Source: Chitinophaga sp. CB10 (GTDB lineage Bacteria; Bacteroidota; Bacteroidia; Chitinophagales; Chitinophagaceae). Taken from it: a DNA stretch of 64,000 nucleotides. The stretch is from assembly GCA_001870995.2 (NCBI GenBank), contig MLAV02000001.1, forward strand, positions 124,001 through 188,000. The letters are read 5' to 3'. Both the position numbers and the translations under genes were made by a program. Below are positions 34,437 through 43,572 of this stretch, piece after piece (the stretch's first letter is position 1; each line of letters starts with the position of its first letter). The notes below the pieces were generated by a model. That model did not search any database. It was not told the origin of the DNA and saw only the letters and a list, made by a program, of their open reading frames with translations.

Positions 34437-34525
34437 AAGGGTGACTGAAAGCAGCATAAGGAGGATGGATGTTTCGTCAGGAACAACTGTCCGCAGCCGT
34501 TATCTGCTCTCAGGTCACCCTTTTT
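34437..34525 (+). terminator. Possible structured terminator between the two GMC genes
   Basis: AAGGGTGACTGA (34437-34448) can pair with TCAGGTCACCCTT (34510-34522), except for one bulge, across a ~60-base inner region. It is followed by TTTTTAATTT. The long loop makes this less certain than the other terminators; it may instead be a transcript-processing element that lets the two paralogues be expressed unequally. Confidence 0.4.
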
Positions 34526-34538
34526 AATTTCTGCCAAC

Positions 34539-36236
34539 ATGAACCTGAATATAAAAGCTGAAAAAGAAAATACCTATGATGCCATCGTCGTAGGCTCCGG
34601 AATCAGTGGGGGCTGGGCCGCAAAAGAACTTTGCGAAAAAGGGCTCAAGACCCTGGTGCTGGAAAGAGGCCGCAACGTAGAGCATATCAAAGATTATACA
34701 ACGGCAATGATGGATCCCTGGGAGTTCAAACACCGGCTCCGTCATACCAACGAAATGCGGGAAAAACACCCGATCCAGAGTCAGTGCTACGCTTTCGACG
34801 AAGGCACCCAGCAGTTCTGGGTGAACGACCTGGAAAATCCGTACAACCAGGTGAAGCCTTTCAACTGGCTGCGTGGTTACCATGTGGGCGGCCGCTCCCT
34901 GATGTGGGGCCGGCAGGTGTACCGCTGGAGCGACCTCGACTTTGAAGCCAACGCAAAGGACGGCCACGGCGTTGACTGGCCCATCCGCTATAAGGATATT
35001 GCGCCCTGGTACGAATACGTGGAACGCTACATCGGCGTGAGCGGCCAGGCCGAAGGACTGCCGCAGCTGCCCGATGGCATCTTCATGCCGGCCATGGAAA
35101 TGAACTGCCTGGAAAAACATGTGGCTGCCCGCATCAAGGAACAGTATAACGATCGTATCATCACCATCGGCCGCGTAGCGCACGTGACCCAAAAGCATAA
35201 CGGCCGCGGACCCTGCCAGTCCAGGAATCTCTGCGCCCGCGGTTGTCCGTTTACCGGCTATTTCAGCAGCAACGGCGTTACCCTGCCTGCCGCTGCAGCC
35301 ACCGGCAACCTCACCCTCCGCCCCGATTCCATCGTGCTGGAAATCCTCTACGATAAGGATACGGCGAAGGCTACCGGCGTACGCATCCTGGATGCGCATA
35401 CGAACAAAACAGTGGATTACCACGCGAAAGTGATCTTCCTCAACGGCTCTACCCTTGGCACTACCCATATCATGCTCAACTCCGTGTCCGACCGCTTCCC
35501 GAACGGATTTGGTAACGACAGCGGACAGCTGGGCCATAATCTCATGGACCACCACTATGGCGTAGGCGCAGGCGGAGAATTCGAAGGCCTGGAAGACCAA
35601 TATACCAACGCCGGGCGCAGACCAAACGGTATCTACATCCCGCGTTTCCGTAACGTGAACGCCGCTACGACCCGCAAAGACTATGTGCGCGGTTTCGGCT
35701 ACCAGGGCGGCGCAGGCCGTGGCAGAGGCTTAGGCGCTGATGGCATCGGCGTGGAGCTGAAGGAATCCCAGCTGTACCCGGGCAAATGGAGCATGGGCAT
35801 CGGCTCCTGGGGCGAACACCTGCCTTACTACGAAAACAAGGTGACGCTTAATAAAGACAAGAAGGATAAGTACGGACTGCCTACCCTCGATATCGATTGC
35901 GAGTTCAAGGAAAATGAAATGGCGATGCGGAAGGACATGAAGGAAAGCGCGATCGAAATGCTGGAAAAAGCAGGCCTGAAAAACGTGTATGGCTACGATG
36001 GCGCGCCGCCTCCGGGCCACTGTATCCACGAAATGGGTACCGCGCGTATGGGCCGCGATCCTAAAACCTCCGTACTCAACGGCTTTAACCAGGTGCATGC
36101 TGCGCAGAACGTATTCGTAACGGATGGCGCCTGCATGACTTCCTCTTCCTGCGTAAACCCAAGCATTACCTACATGGCGCTTACCGCCAGGGCAGCGGAT
36201 CACGCGGTGAAAGAACTGAAGAAAGGAAATATTTAA
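34539..36236 (+). CDS. GMC family oxidoreductase (second paralogue)
   Basis: The 565-residue protein is a close paralogue of the preceding gene and probably arose by tandem duplication. It keeps the FAD motif YDAIVVGSGISGGWAAKEL, GGRSLMWGRQVYRWSDLDFEAN, the Cys cluster SRNLCARGCPFTGYFSS and the C-terminal HEMGTARMGRD and CVNPSITYMALTARAADHAVKEL. Differences cluster in the middle (for example VSGQAEGLPQLPDGIFMP against ISGTREGLPQLPDGQFMP) and near residues 430-460, which may mean different substrates. It is followed by a strong terminator. It shares the operon with the subunit 3 protein if the intervening hairpin is passed. Confidence 0.92.
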   Translation: MNLNIKAEKENTYDAIVVGSGISGGWAAKELCEKGLKTLVLERGRNVEHIKDYTTAMMDPWEFKHRLRHTNEMREKHPIQSQCYAFDEGTQQFWVNDLENPYNQVKPFNWLRGYHVGGRSLMWGRQVYRWSDLDFEANAKDGHGVDWPIRYKDIAPWYEYVERYIGVSGQAEGLPQLPDGIFMPAMEMNCLEKHVAARIKEQYNDRIITIGRVAHVTQKHNGRGPCQSRNLCARGCPFTGYFSSNGVTLPAAAATGNLTLRPDSIVLEILYDKDTAKATGVRILDAHTNKTVDYHAKVIFLNGSTLGTTHIMLNSVSDRFPNGFGNDSGQLGHNLMDHHYGVGAGGEFEGLEDQYTNAGRRPNGIYIPRFRNVNAATTRKDYVRGFGYQGGAGRGRGLGADGIGVELKESQLYPGKWSMGIGSWGEHLPYYENKVTLNKDKKDKYGLPTLDIDCEFKENEMAMRKDMKESAIEMLEKAGLKNVYGYDGAPPPGHCIHEMGTARMGRDPKTSVLNGFNQVHAAQNVFVTDGACMTSSSCVNPSITYMALTARAADHAVKELKKGNI

Positions 36237-36248
36237 CAAATATTCACA

Positions 36249-36294
36249 GCGAATAAGTCAGGCCTTCAACGTCCTGGCTTATTCGCTTTTTTTT
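36249..36294 (+). terminator. Terminator of the GMC operon, overlapping the methyltransferase 3' end
   Basis: The 14-bp stem GCGAATAAGTCAGG/CCTGGCTTATTCGC (one G-T pair) is followed by eight T. The right arm and T-tract also encode the last codons (KKSE-stop) of the convergent methyltransferase, so the same bases serve both genes. Confidence 0.85.
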
Positions 36295-36911
36295 GCGATC
36301 ACTACCGTGTGTACCTCTTCTTCCTCTCCGCGGCGGTAGGGTTTACGAATCACTTCCAGGATCGTGAAGTGATTGGCTGTCAGCGTATCAAGCATCATCC
36401 CGATGGTGTGGTAATAAAAATAAGTCCTGTCCCCACTGCTGCCGGAAATAAACCCCGAACGTTCCGGACTTCCTTCCACAAAGCTGCCATAGAAAATACC
36501 TTCCCCGTATAATAACCGGTAACTGTCTTGTACCAGCTTCTTACAATCTGCCGCTGACAGGTACGGCAGGCAAAATCCTGCTATGATGCCATGAAAGCCC
36601 GCAGGCAGCAGATGGATATCCCGGCTGTCCAGCACCCGGAAGTTGGCATTGGGCACGGCTTCCCGCGCGAGCGTGATCATATTTTGCGAAATATCGGTGG
36701 CGACTATACGAAAATCGGGTCTTGCGGCAAGTAAGTACCGCGTGATATTTCCCGGGCCGCAACCCAGTTCCAGGATAACGGGATGTTGCATGGGCAGCTG
36801 CGCGCAAAAATGGTCATAGGTGTCGTTATACAAATCCAGGTCCATGAACTTTTCTTTGTACAGCGCCGCGATCTTATCCCAGGTAGCGAAGGTTTCTTTA
36901 TAGGGGTCCAT
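36279..36911 (-). CDS. Class I SAM-dependent methyltransferase
   Basis: The 210-residue protein has the SAM-binding motif VILELGCGPGNITRYLL near 47-63. It also has IVATDISQNMITLAREAVPNANF (acidic loop after beta 2) and RVLDSRDIHLLPAGFHGIIAGFCLPYLS. The substrate is not predictable; many such proteins methylate small molecules or quinones, and this one has no substrate-specific domain. It is a single-gene minus-strand unit whose 3' end lies in the GMC terminator. Confidence 0.88.
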   Translation of the reverse strand: MDPYKETFATWDKIAALYKEKFMDLDLYNDTYDHFCAQLPMQHPVILELGCGPGNITRYLLAARPDFRIVATDISQNMITLAREAVPNANFRVLDSRDIHLLPAGFHGIIAGFCLPYLSAADCKKLVQDSYRLLYGEGIFYGSFVEGSPERSGFISGSSGDRTYFYYHTIGMMLDTLTANHFTILEVIRKPYRRGEEEEVHTVVIAKKSE

Positions 36912-37000
36912 ACGGTAAGTTAGCAGATTTTTTGGTTTCTACTTTCATAAAAAGCCGTATTTTGTACACTTAATCCTAACTTCAATTACAACTTAGAGCA

Positions 37001-38818
37001 ATGAAAAAAGTGATTCTGAGCGGGATGTTGGCCTTATCCTGCTGGTTGTGCCAGGGTGTGAACGCGCAAAGCAAACATACGTTCACCCTGGGGAAATCTG
37101 AGTTCTTATTAGACGGTAAGCCTTACCAGATCATCAGCGGCGAAATGCATCCTGCCCGCATCCCGCGCGAATACTGGCGCCATCGCATACAGATGGCCAA
37201 AGCCATGGGTTGCAATACCATTGCAGCTTACGTATTCTGGAATTACCATGAAACGGAAAAGGGAAAATTCGACTTCAGCACCGGTAATCACAACATTGCG
37301 GAGTTTGTGAAAATTGCCCAGGAAGAAGGCATGTGGGTAATGTTGCGCCCCGGTCCTTATGTGTGCGCGGAGTGGGAGTTTGGCGGATTGCCTTCCTACC
37401 TGCTGCAGATACCTGACATCAAGGTGCGTTGTATGGACCCGCGCTACATCGAAAACGTGCAGCGTTATGTGAATACGCTCGCCGCGGAAGTGAAGCCATT
37501 GCTGGTGACCAACGGCGGCCCTATTGTGATGGTGCAGGTAGAAAACGAGTATGGCAGCTATGGGAATGATAAACAGTACCTCTATACGCTGAAGGATATG
37601 TGGGTGAAAAACGGGATCAATGTACCGTTCTATACCGCTGACGGCCCTACGCCGTTTATGCTGGAAGCCGGCACGGTAGACGGCGCAGCCATCGGGCTGG
37701 ATTCCGGCAGCTCCGAAGCGGACTTTGAGCAGGCGAAAAAACAAAACCCCAATGTACCAGCCTTCAGCAGCGAATCCTACCCGGGATGGCTTACCCACTG
37801 GGGCGAAAAATGGCAGCGCCCCGGGGTAGACGGTATCGTGAAGGAAGTGAAATTCCTCATGGATACCAGGCGTTCCTTTAACCTGTACGTGATCCACGGC
37901 GGCACCAACTTTGGGTATATGGCCGGGGCTAACTCCGGAGGAAAAGGATACGAACCCGATGTTACCAGCTACGATTATGACGCCCCGATTAATGAGCAGG
38001 GAGATACGACTGCCAAATACATGGCACTGCGCCGGCTGATGGCTTCCTATCTCCCGAAGGGAAAAAAATTACCAGCCATACCTAAACCGATACCAGCTAC
38101 CACCTTTGCGCCGGTGACCCTGCAACCTTTTACCACCGTTTGGCAACACCTGCCCGAACCGGTGAAAAAGCCGCAGCCTGTACCGTTTGAGGCAGTAGGG
38201 CAGGACTATGGCTTTATGGTGTATAAAACAACGCTCATCGGCCATAAGAGCGGGAAGCTGACGATTAAAGAGTTGCACGACTATGCCACCGTTTTCCTCA
38301 ACGGCAGGTACGTAGGTAAAATAGACCGCCGCCTGGGCGAAAACAGCATCACCCTGCCTAAATCCGAGGTAAAGGACCCGGTGCTGGAAATCCTGGTGGA
38401 AGGCATGGGCCGCATCAACTTCGCGGAGGCGATGATCGACCGGAAGGGTATCACCGACCGCGTGATCCTCAACGGGATGACGCTCATGAACTGGGAGCAG
38501 TACCGCCTGCCCATGACGGAGCAGTTTGTACAGGAGCTGGCAAAAGGCCCTGCTGCTGCGGATAGCCGTGAAGGTAAGTTCTTCAAAGGCAGCTTCGAAC
38601 TGGCTGCCGCCAATGATACCTACATCGATATGTCCGCCTTCAAGAAGGGCATCGTTTGGGTGAATGGCCATAACCTTGGCCGTTATTGGGAAATCGGCCC
38701 GCAAAAACGTTTATACTGCCCGGCCCCGTGGCTGAAAAAAGGCAGCAACGACATCGTGGTGTTCGACCTGCACCAGCAGGAAGCCGCTGCGGTAAAGGGC
38801 GAGAAAACGCTCGAATAG
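37001..38818 (+). CDS. Secreted beta-galactosidase, glycoside hydrolase family 35
   Basis: It removes terminal beta-galactose from oligosaccharides or polysaccharides. The 605-residue protein has a signal peptide (SGMLALSCWLCQGVNAQ) and the GH35 TIM barrel. Family motifs include GEMHPARIPREYWRHRIQMAKAMG, FWNYHETEKGKFDF and LRPGPYVCAEWEFGGLPSYL. The acid/base Glu is in MVQVENEYGSYGND near residue 184, and the nucleophile Glu is in AFSSESYPGWLTHWGEKW near 257. A C-terminal jelly-roll-like region follows (GRYWEIGPQKRLYCPAPWLKKG). It is not next to a SusC/SusD pair in this window, so its substrate is open. Confidence 0.95.
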   Translation: MKKVILSGMLALSCWLCQGVNAQSKHTFTLGKSEFLLDGKPYQIISGEMHPARIPREYWRHRIQMAKAMGCNTIAAYVFWNYHETEKGKFDFSTGNHNIAEFVKIAQEEGMWVMLRPGPYVCAEWEFGGLPSYLLQIPDIKVRCMDPRYIENVQRYVNTLAAEVKPLLVTNGGPIVMVQVENEYGSYGNDKQYLYTLKDMWVKNGINVPFYTADGPTPFMLEAGTVDGAAIGLDSGSSEADFEQAKKQNPNVPAFSSESYPGWLTHWGEKWQRPGVDGIVKEVKFLMDTRRSFNLYVIHGGTNFGYMAGANSGGKGYEPDVTSYDYDAPINEQGDTTAKYMALRRLMASYLPKGKKLPAIPKPIPATTFAPVTLQPFTTVWQHLPEPVKKPQPVPFEAVGQDYGFMVYKTTLIGHKSGKLTIKELHDYATVFLNGRYVGKIDRRLGENSITLPKSEVKDPVLEILVEGMGRINFAEAMIDRKGITDRVILNGMTLMNWEQYRLPMTEQFVQELAKGPAAADSREGKFFKGSFELAAANDTYIDMSAFKKGIVWVNGHNLGRYWEIGPQKRLYCPAPWLKKGSNDIVVFDLHQQEAAAVKGEKTLE

Positions 38819-38835
38819 CATATAATTACAGCTTT

Positions 38836-38877
38836 CAGGCCGGAAAACAGCAATAATTGCCGTTTTCCGGCCTGTTT
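38836..38877 (+). terminator. Terminator after the GH35 gene
   Basis: A perfect 13-bp stem, CAGGCCGGAAAAC/GTTTTCCGGCCTG, with a 13-base inner region is followed by TTT. Confidence 0.8.
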
Positions 38878-38896
38878 CGTTTACGGCGTCGCTGCC

Positions 38897-38927
38897 TTGA
38901 GATTATCAGGAAAATTCGTTATCTTAG
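38897..38927 (+). promoter_or_regulatory. Candidate Bacteroidota promoter for the CBS-domain gene
   Basis: TTG (38897-38899) is followed after 20 bp by TATCTTAG (38920-38927). That is one base off the TAnnTTTG -7 box, at the spacing typical of Bacteroidota primary promoters. The ATG of the CBS gene lies 44 bp further on. Confidence 0.5.
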
Positions 38928-38971
38928 GTTAGAGTCGGTTTTTCATTTTTTCACACCAAATTAGGCTTACC

Positions 38972-39415
38972 ATGGGAACAGTACGCAACATCCTGGAGGC
39001 CAAGGGTCGCGCTGTTTACGCTATTCGCCCGCACAACACCGTGTATGAAGGAATTCAAATGCTGGTAGACCGTAATGTTGGGGCTTTAACAGTTGTAGAT
39101 GACAACGACCATTGCCTTGGAATCTTCTCCGAACGCGACTATGCCCGCCGCGTTATCCTCAAGGGACGGGCATCGAAAGACACGCTTATCAGCGAAATCA
39201 TGACAGAGAACCCCATTACAGTCACAGAGGATACCTCTATTGAAGACTGTATGGTGAAAATGACGGATAAACACATCCGCCACCTGCCTGTCATCAACGA
39301 CCAGGAACAATTGATCGGAGTTATTTCAATCGGCGATGTGGTGAAGTATATTATTAACGACCAAAAGCATATCATCTCCAACCTGGAGTTGTATATCAAT
39401 GGTACGCACGGCTGA
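38972..39415 (+). CDS. CBS-domain protein (two CBS motifs)
   Basis: The 147-residue protein is a stand-alone CBS pair (Bateman module). It has VYAIRPHNTVYEGIQMLVDRNVGALTVVDDNDHCLGIFSERDYARRV for the first motif, then MTENPITVTEDTSIEDCMVKMTDKHIRHLPVIN for the second. CBS pairs bind adenosine nucleotides and often regulate a partner. The family resembles universal inosine-monophosphate-dehydrogenase-related CBS proteins, but no enzyme domain is attached. The target is unknown. It is transcribed alone. Confidence 0.9.
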   Translation: MGTVRNILEAKGRAVYAIRPHNTVYEGIQMLVDRNVGALTVVDDNDHCLGIFSERDYARRVILKGRASKDTLISEIMTENPITVTEDTSIEDCMVKMTDKHIRHLPVINDQEQLIGVISIGDVVKYIINDQKHIISNLELYINGTHG

Positions 39416-39478
39416 ATGAAAAAGGGCCGGTTGCTCCAGCGAACAACCAGCCCTTATATGAATCAAATTAATGCAGGA

Positions 39479-41917
39479 TCAACCGGCGCGTTTAGCCTCT
39501 GCACTGGCCCCGGTTTGCCGCTCGCGGGCGGCTTTGATGGTGTTGCTGCCGAATTTATAACTGAAGTACACGCCTACGGTGCGGTACTGCCAGATGTTAT
39601 AAATACTCATGTCCAGCGAACCATATTGCGCTCTTCCCCTGAAATACTGTACTGACAGCAGGTTGTTGACATTCAGCTTCACAGTAGCTTTCTTTTCCAA
39701 AAATGTTTTCTGGATACCGAGGTTCGCGTTGTATTGCGGATCGCCTTTGAAGATACCGAAGATAAACGGCGACTGGTAGAAGCCGGTCAGTTCTACCTTG
39801 AAATCTTTCGGCAGGCTGAACGTCTGCGTGGTATTGGCGTTGTAGCTATAGTTGGTGCGCGTTTCCAGCGGACCGCTGCCCACCTGTATCCGGTAGCTGT
39901 TGTAGTAGAGGTTCAGGTTATTATCCATATGCCACCACTTGGTCACGTCTACCGGCACGGTGAAGTTCAGGTTCATGAAATCCGCGTGGTCGTAGTTCAC
40001 GTCCGTACTGGTCGTGATTTTGGTAGCGTTGTCCTGCGTGAGGAATTCCTCAATGATATGATTGATCCTGCTGGCGTTGAACGTAAAGATATACTTGTCT
40101 TTCAGCACGTAACTCAGCTCGGCGGTATTGGTGTACTGCGGCTTCAGAAAAGGATTTCCCTTGCGGTAGGTGTACCGGTCGAGGTAGAAGATGAAAGGAT
40201 TCAGCTGGCCGTATTCCGGGCGGTCGATCCTCCTCGTGTAGCTGAGGCTTAGTTTATTTTTATCGTTGAGCTTTTGCTCTACCCCGATGTTGGGGAAGAA
40301 GTTCAGGTAGTTGTTCTCCACCGTGCTGTCCATCGTGTGGGAGTAACCGTTAGAGCGCGTATATTCCATGCGCCCGCCGAGGTTAAAGCTCGTTTTGTTG
40401 ATGGTCTTTTTATAGCTGGCATAGGCTGCGTACACGTCTTCCTTATAATCAAATTCATCGCTCTGGGAGTAAGCCCGCACGTATTTACCGCCTTGCAGGG
40501 AATCGTATAACATCAGGTTATTGGTAGATACGGAGCTGAATTTGGCGCCGGTTTCCAGCTTGCCTTGTTTGCCCCAGGGGAATACCATATCCGTCTTAAG
40601 GCTCCTGATGGTGATGTTCGTGCGGGCGTTGTTCTGCACGCCGTTCATGTTACGGAACTGGCCGGTGTGGTTATCCAGCATGCTATCATTGAGGAGCATA
40701 TGGCGCTGGTTGCGGAAGTTAGCGTAATCCGCATCTACTGTTACTTCCTTGCCGAGGGTGTCCAGCACGCCTTTATAGTTCAGGTTGACGGCAATGTTGT
40801 CAAAGCTGTTATCGTTGGTGGTGTAGGAAGACAGGATGGAATCAGGGCGCATACCAGGCCTGAAAAGGTTAGTGGTGCTGGGAATACTCGAAGTGAACGA
40901 GTTATTGTATCCGTTGACCAGTACGCCGACTGTATGTTTATCGTTGATGAAATAGTCCAGGCCCGCTTTATAGCTCCTGTCGTTAAAGCGGTTCCGCTGT
41001 TTGATATCCTGGGAAAGCATGGAGGTATCCTGCGCATCCCGGAAGGTCCGGCGGAAGTCGCGCTGCACGAGGTTACGGTACACTCCCAGGCTACCGTTGC
41101 CATAGAGGTTGAACTTTTCCGTGCGCCAGTTGAAGTTACCGCCACCGTTGGCCTGCGGGTACCAGCCTTGCGTGAAGGTACCATTCACAGAGCCATTGAT
41201 GCCGGTCATCTTACCTTTCTTGGTTTTGATGTTGATGATACCACCGTTGCCTGCAGCATCGTATTTGGCGGGAGGAGTAGTCATGAGCTCAATCTGCGCA
41301 ATATTTTCGGCCGGCGTACTTTTGAGGAGGTTCGTTAGTTGTTCTCCGGAGAGATAAGTGAGCTTCCCGTCTACCATAACCTGCACGGATTTGCCTTGCA
41401 GAATTACGTTTTCGTTATTATCCAGGTTAACGCCGGGCGCCTTACGCAGTAAGTCCAGGGCGGTGTTTCCGGCTGCGGTAGGGCTGCTTTCCACGTTGAG
41501 GACGGTTTTACCTGGTTCTCTTTCAATATAGGGCTTCTGGGCGGTTACCTGCACGGCCTGCAAACTTTTGGTAAGCGGTTCGAGGGTAATACTGTCGAAG
41601 CTGAATTTCTTGTGGGATGCGTCTATCTGGAAGTTGGGAACAAAGTGGGTGTTAAAGCCCATTTGTGATACCTGCAGGAAGTATTCGCCCTCAGGTACAT
41701 TACTGAAATTGCAACTGCCGTTTTCAGCAGTCAGTTCTCCTTTAACGAGGGAAGAGTCTTGTGTTTTGCGTAACAGGATACTGGCAAACGGTAAGGGTTT
41801 CCCGGTTTTGTCGCTGACTTTTACCGCTATGGTTCCATTGATGGCGGCGGATTTTTGAGCATTGGCGGTTAACATTAGATGCATAAGCATTCCCAACGCA
41901 ATCATTAGTTTTCTCAT
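39479..41917 (-). CDS. Outer-membrane beta-barrel receptor with CarboxypepD_reg-like and plug domains
   Basis: An upstream in-frame TTG (41947) exists, but the ATG at 41917 (MRKLMIALGMLMHLMLTANAQ) begins the signal peptide and is the better start. The ~812-residue protein has a carboxypeptidase-regulatory-like domain (VSDKTGKPLPFASILLRKTQ, about 30-110). A TonB plug follows (LNVESSPTAAGNTALDLLRKAPGV, then ANGGGNFNWRT). A large barrel ends in an aromatic strand (VGVYFSYKFGS). This is the OMP_b-brl_3 type of TonB-dependent receptor. It has no SusD neighbour, so its substrate is unknown. Confidence 0.85.
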   Translation of the reverse strand: MRKLMIALGMLMHLMLTANAQKSAAINGTIAVKVSDKTGKPLPFASILLRKTQDSSLVKGELTAENGSCNFSNVPEGEYFLQVSQMGFNTHFVPNFQIDASHKKFSFDSITLEPLTKSLQAVQVTAQKPYIEREPGKTVLNVESSPTAAGNTALDLLRKAPGVNLDNNENVILQGKSVQVMVDGKLTYLSGEQLTNLLKSTPAENIAQIELMTTPPAKYDAAGNGGIINIKTKKGKMTGINGSVNGTFTQGWYPQANGGGNFNWRTEKFNLYGNGSLGVYRNLVQRDFRRTFRDAQDTSMLSQDIKQRNRFNDRSYKAGLDYFINDKHTVGVLVNGYNNSFTSSIPSTTNLFRPGMRPDSILSSYTTNDNSFDNIAVNLNYKGVLDTLGKEVTVDADYANFRNQRHMLLNDSMLDNHTGQFRNMNGVQNNARTNITIRSLKTDMVFPWGKQGKLETGAKFSSVSTNNLMLYDSLQGGKYVRAYSQSDEFDYKEDVYAAYASYKKTINKTSFNLGGRMEYTRSNGYSHTMDSTVENNYLNFFPNIGVEQKLNDKNKLSLSYTRRIDRPEYGQLNPFIFYLDRYTYRKGNPFLKPQYTNTAELSYVLKDKYIFTFNASRINHIIEEFLTQDNATKITTSTDVNYDHADFMNLNFTVPVDVTKWWHMDNNLNLYYNSYRIQVGSGPLETRTNYSYNANTTQTFSLPKDFKVELTGFYQSPFIFGIFKGDPQYNANLGIQKTFLEKKATVKLNVNNLLSVQYFRGRAQYGSLDMSIYNIWQYRTVGVYFSYKFGSNTIKAARERQTGASAEAKRAG

Positions 41918-41975
41918 ACTATCGAGGCGGTTATAATTTTTCTCCAAGCAAAAACTCAGGCTAAATACCTTAGGA

Positions 41976-42227
41976 CTATCTGATGTTATAGATTGAAAAG
42001 CTTTCCAACAACACTTTACAAGCAGATTCCTTTGTGTCTGTGTTGGAACGGCAGTATTTCTCCGGTTCCGGGTCTACTGTATCGGCGGGTCTGATAATGT
42101 TGCCGGCAGTAAAGAGGTAAAAAGGTAATTCATCGGGGGACATGCTGGGCCCGTGACTTGCCAGTAAACTGCCCCCGCAGGCCACGGCCCCCGCTATTCC
42201 AAAAAACAAAAATGCAACTTTTTTCAT
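41976..42227 (-). CDS. Small putative lipoprotein with start codon inside an inverted repeat
   Basis: The 83-residue protein has a signal with a possible lipobox (FGIAGAVACGGSLL, Cys near 17). The tail is polar with two Cys residues (EKYCRSNTDTKESACKVLLES) that might form a disulfide. I recognise no domain. Its ATG and first codons lie in one arm of a perfect 17-bp inverted repeat (42213-42229 with 42254-42270). The other arm is in the untranslated leader, so the mRNA could fold to hide the start. Confidence 0.6.
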   Translation of the reverse strand: MKKVAFLFFGIAGAVACGGSLLASHGPSMSPDELPFYLFTAGNIIRPADTVDPEPEKYCRSNTDTKESACKVLLESFSIYNIR

Positions 42228-42270
42228 ACGGCTGTTTTCCTAAAGACGTACAGGTATGAAAAAAGTTGCA
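42213..42270 (-). repeat. 17-bp perfect inverted repeat over the lipoprotein start codon
   Basis: TGCAACTTTTTTCATAC (42213-42229) and GTATGAAAAAAGTTGCA (42254-42270) are exact reverse complements, with a 24-base spacer. In the minus-strand mRNA the downstream arm contains the ATG and codons 2-5 of the small lipoprotein. AGGAAAA, a possible Shine-Dalgarno, falls in the loop. Confidence 0.85.
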
Positions 42271-42303
42271 CCGCCTGTCAAAATTAATAACCGGCTGATA
42301 AGT

Positions 42304-43572
42304 TTATTTCTTCCACAAGCGCTGGATCGTAGTAGGGGAGCGCTGTTCGAGCAATATACGGTGGCCGTTGCTGAGCTCTTCCAGGAGGCTGTCCTGGTAG
42401 TAACGTACAGTCAGTAGTTCCAGTCCTTCGTTATAGTTGATCTTGAAGTCGTTGTGCAGGGTTTTGATGAGCAGTTCAATCTTTTCCGGGTTGTGGTCGA
42501 TACAGCAGCTAAAGCTGATAGCCCCGTTCTGCATCAGGTTGATCTTGATTTTCAGGCCGTGGAAGATCTCGTAGATGCCGCTGATCTTCTCCTCGGTGAT
42601 GAAGGAGTAATCTTTGGAAGTTATGTGTAGCAACACCTGATTTTTTTTCAGCACGATGATGGGCGGCAGTTGCCTTACATCGGATACTTCTTTGATCACG
42701 GTGCCGGGGAGGTTCTTATCCAGGAAGCATTTTACATACAGGGGTATCTGTTTGTTCTGCAGCGGTTTAATGGTCTTGGGGTGGATCACCTGCGCGCCGT
42801 AGAAAGCCATTTCGATCACTTCCCCGTAGCTGATCTCCGGGATGTTAACCGTGTTGGGGAAGAGTTTCGGGTCGGCGTTTTTCAGGCCTTCCACATCTTT
42901 CCAGATGGTCTGGCTTTCGGCGTCGAGCATATTGGCGAATACGGCGGCGGAATAGTCGCTGCCTTCGCGGCCGAGGGTCACGCTTTCATTTTGATCCGTG
43001 CTGCCGATAAAGCCCTGTGAGATTACGATATTCGTATGAGTGAACAGGGGGAGTACCTTTTCTGTCACCTGGCGCTGGGTGATGTCCCAGTCAATATTCG
43101 CATCGCGGAAGTTATCGTCCGTACGGAATACGTCCCGCACGTCCAGCCAGGTATTGCGTATGCCTACGCTGTTGAAATACGCGCTGACGATGGCGGTGCT
43201 GAGCAGCTCGCCGAGGCTCACGAGTTGATCGTAATAGTAATCATATGCCCGCATAGGTTTTTCGCCCAGTGTCCATTCCGCTTCCGTGAAGAACTGTTGC
43301 AGTTGGATAAACAGCGGGTTTTCCCGGTTACCCAGCAGGGCTTCCGCTACCTGCATGTGCTGCTGCTCAATGTTATAGAGCAGCTGGGCGGCGATTTCGC
43401 GTTTGCGCAGAAAGTAGTTCTGTGCTACCTTTTCCAGCTCATTGGTCGTTTTGCCCATAGCCGATATAACGATCAGCAGCTTGTCTTCCGGGAAAGACTG
43501 GATAATTTGACCCACCTGGCGGATGCGTTCAACACTTTCTAAACTTGCGCCTCCGAACTTAAAAACCTTCAT
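42304..43572 (-). CDS. lysC: Monofunctional aspartate kinase
   Basis: It phosphorylates aspartate, the first step to lysine, methionine and threonine. The 422-residue protein has the N-terminal FKFGGASLESVERIRQV, IVISAMGKTTNELEKV, GREGSDYSAAVFANML and YGAQVIHPKTIKPLQN. The C-terminal ACT region (~300-400) is diverged. GGAS replaces the more common GGTS, but the rest of the kinase core is standard. It complements the kinase fused in ThrA, and probably feeds lysine or methionine. It is transcribed alone. Confidence 0.93.
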   Translation of the reverse strand: MKVFKFGGASLESVERIRQVGQIIQSFPEDKLLIVISAMGKTTNELEKVAQNYFLRKREIAAQLLYNIEQQHMQVAEALLGNRENPLFIQLQQFFTEAEWTLGEKPMRAYDYYYDQLVSLGELLSTAIVSAYFNSVGIRNTWLDVRDVFRTDDNFRDANIDWDITQRQVTEKVLPLFTHTNIVISQGFIGSTDQNESVTLGREGSDYSAAVFANMLDAESQTIWKDVEGLKNADPKLFPNTVNIPEISYGEVIEMAFYGAQVIHPKTIKPLQNKQIPLYVKCFLDKNLPGTVIKEVSDVRQLPPIIVLKKNQVLLHITSKDYSFITEEKISGIYEIFHGLKIKINLMQNGAISFSCCIDHNPEKIELLIKTLHNDFKINYNEGLELLTVRYYQDSLLEELSNGHRILLEQRSPTTIQRLWKK

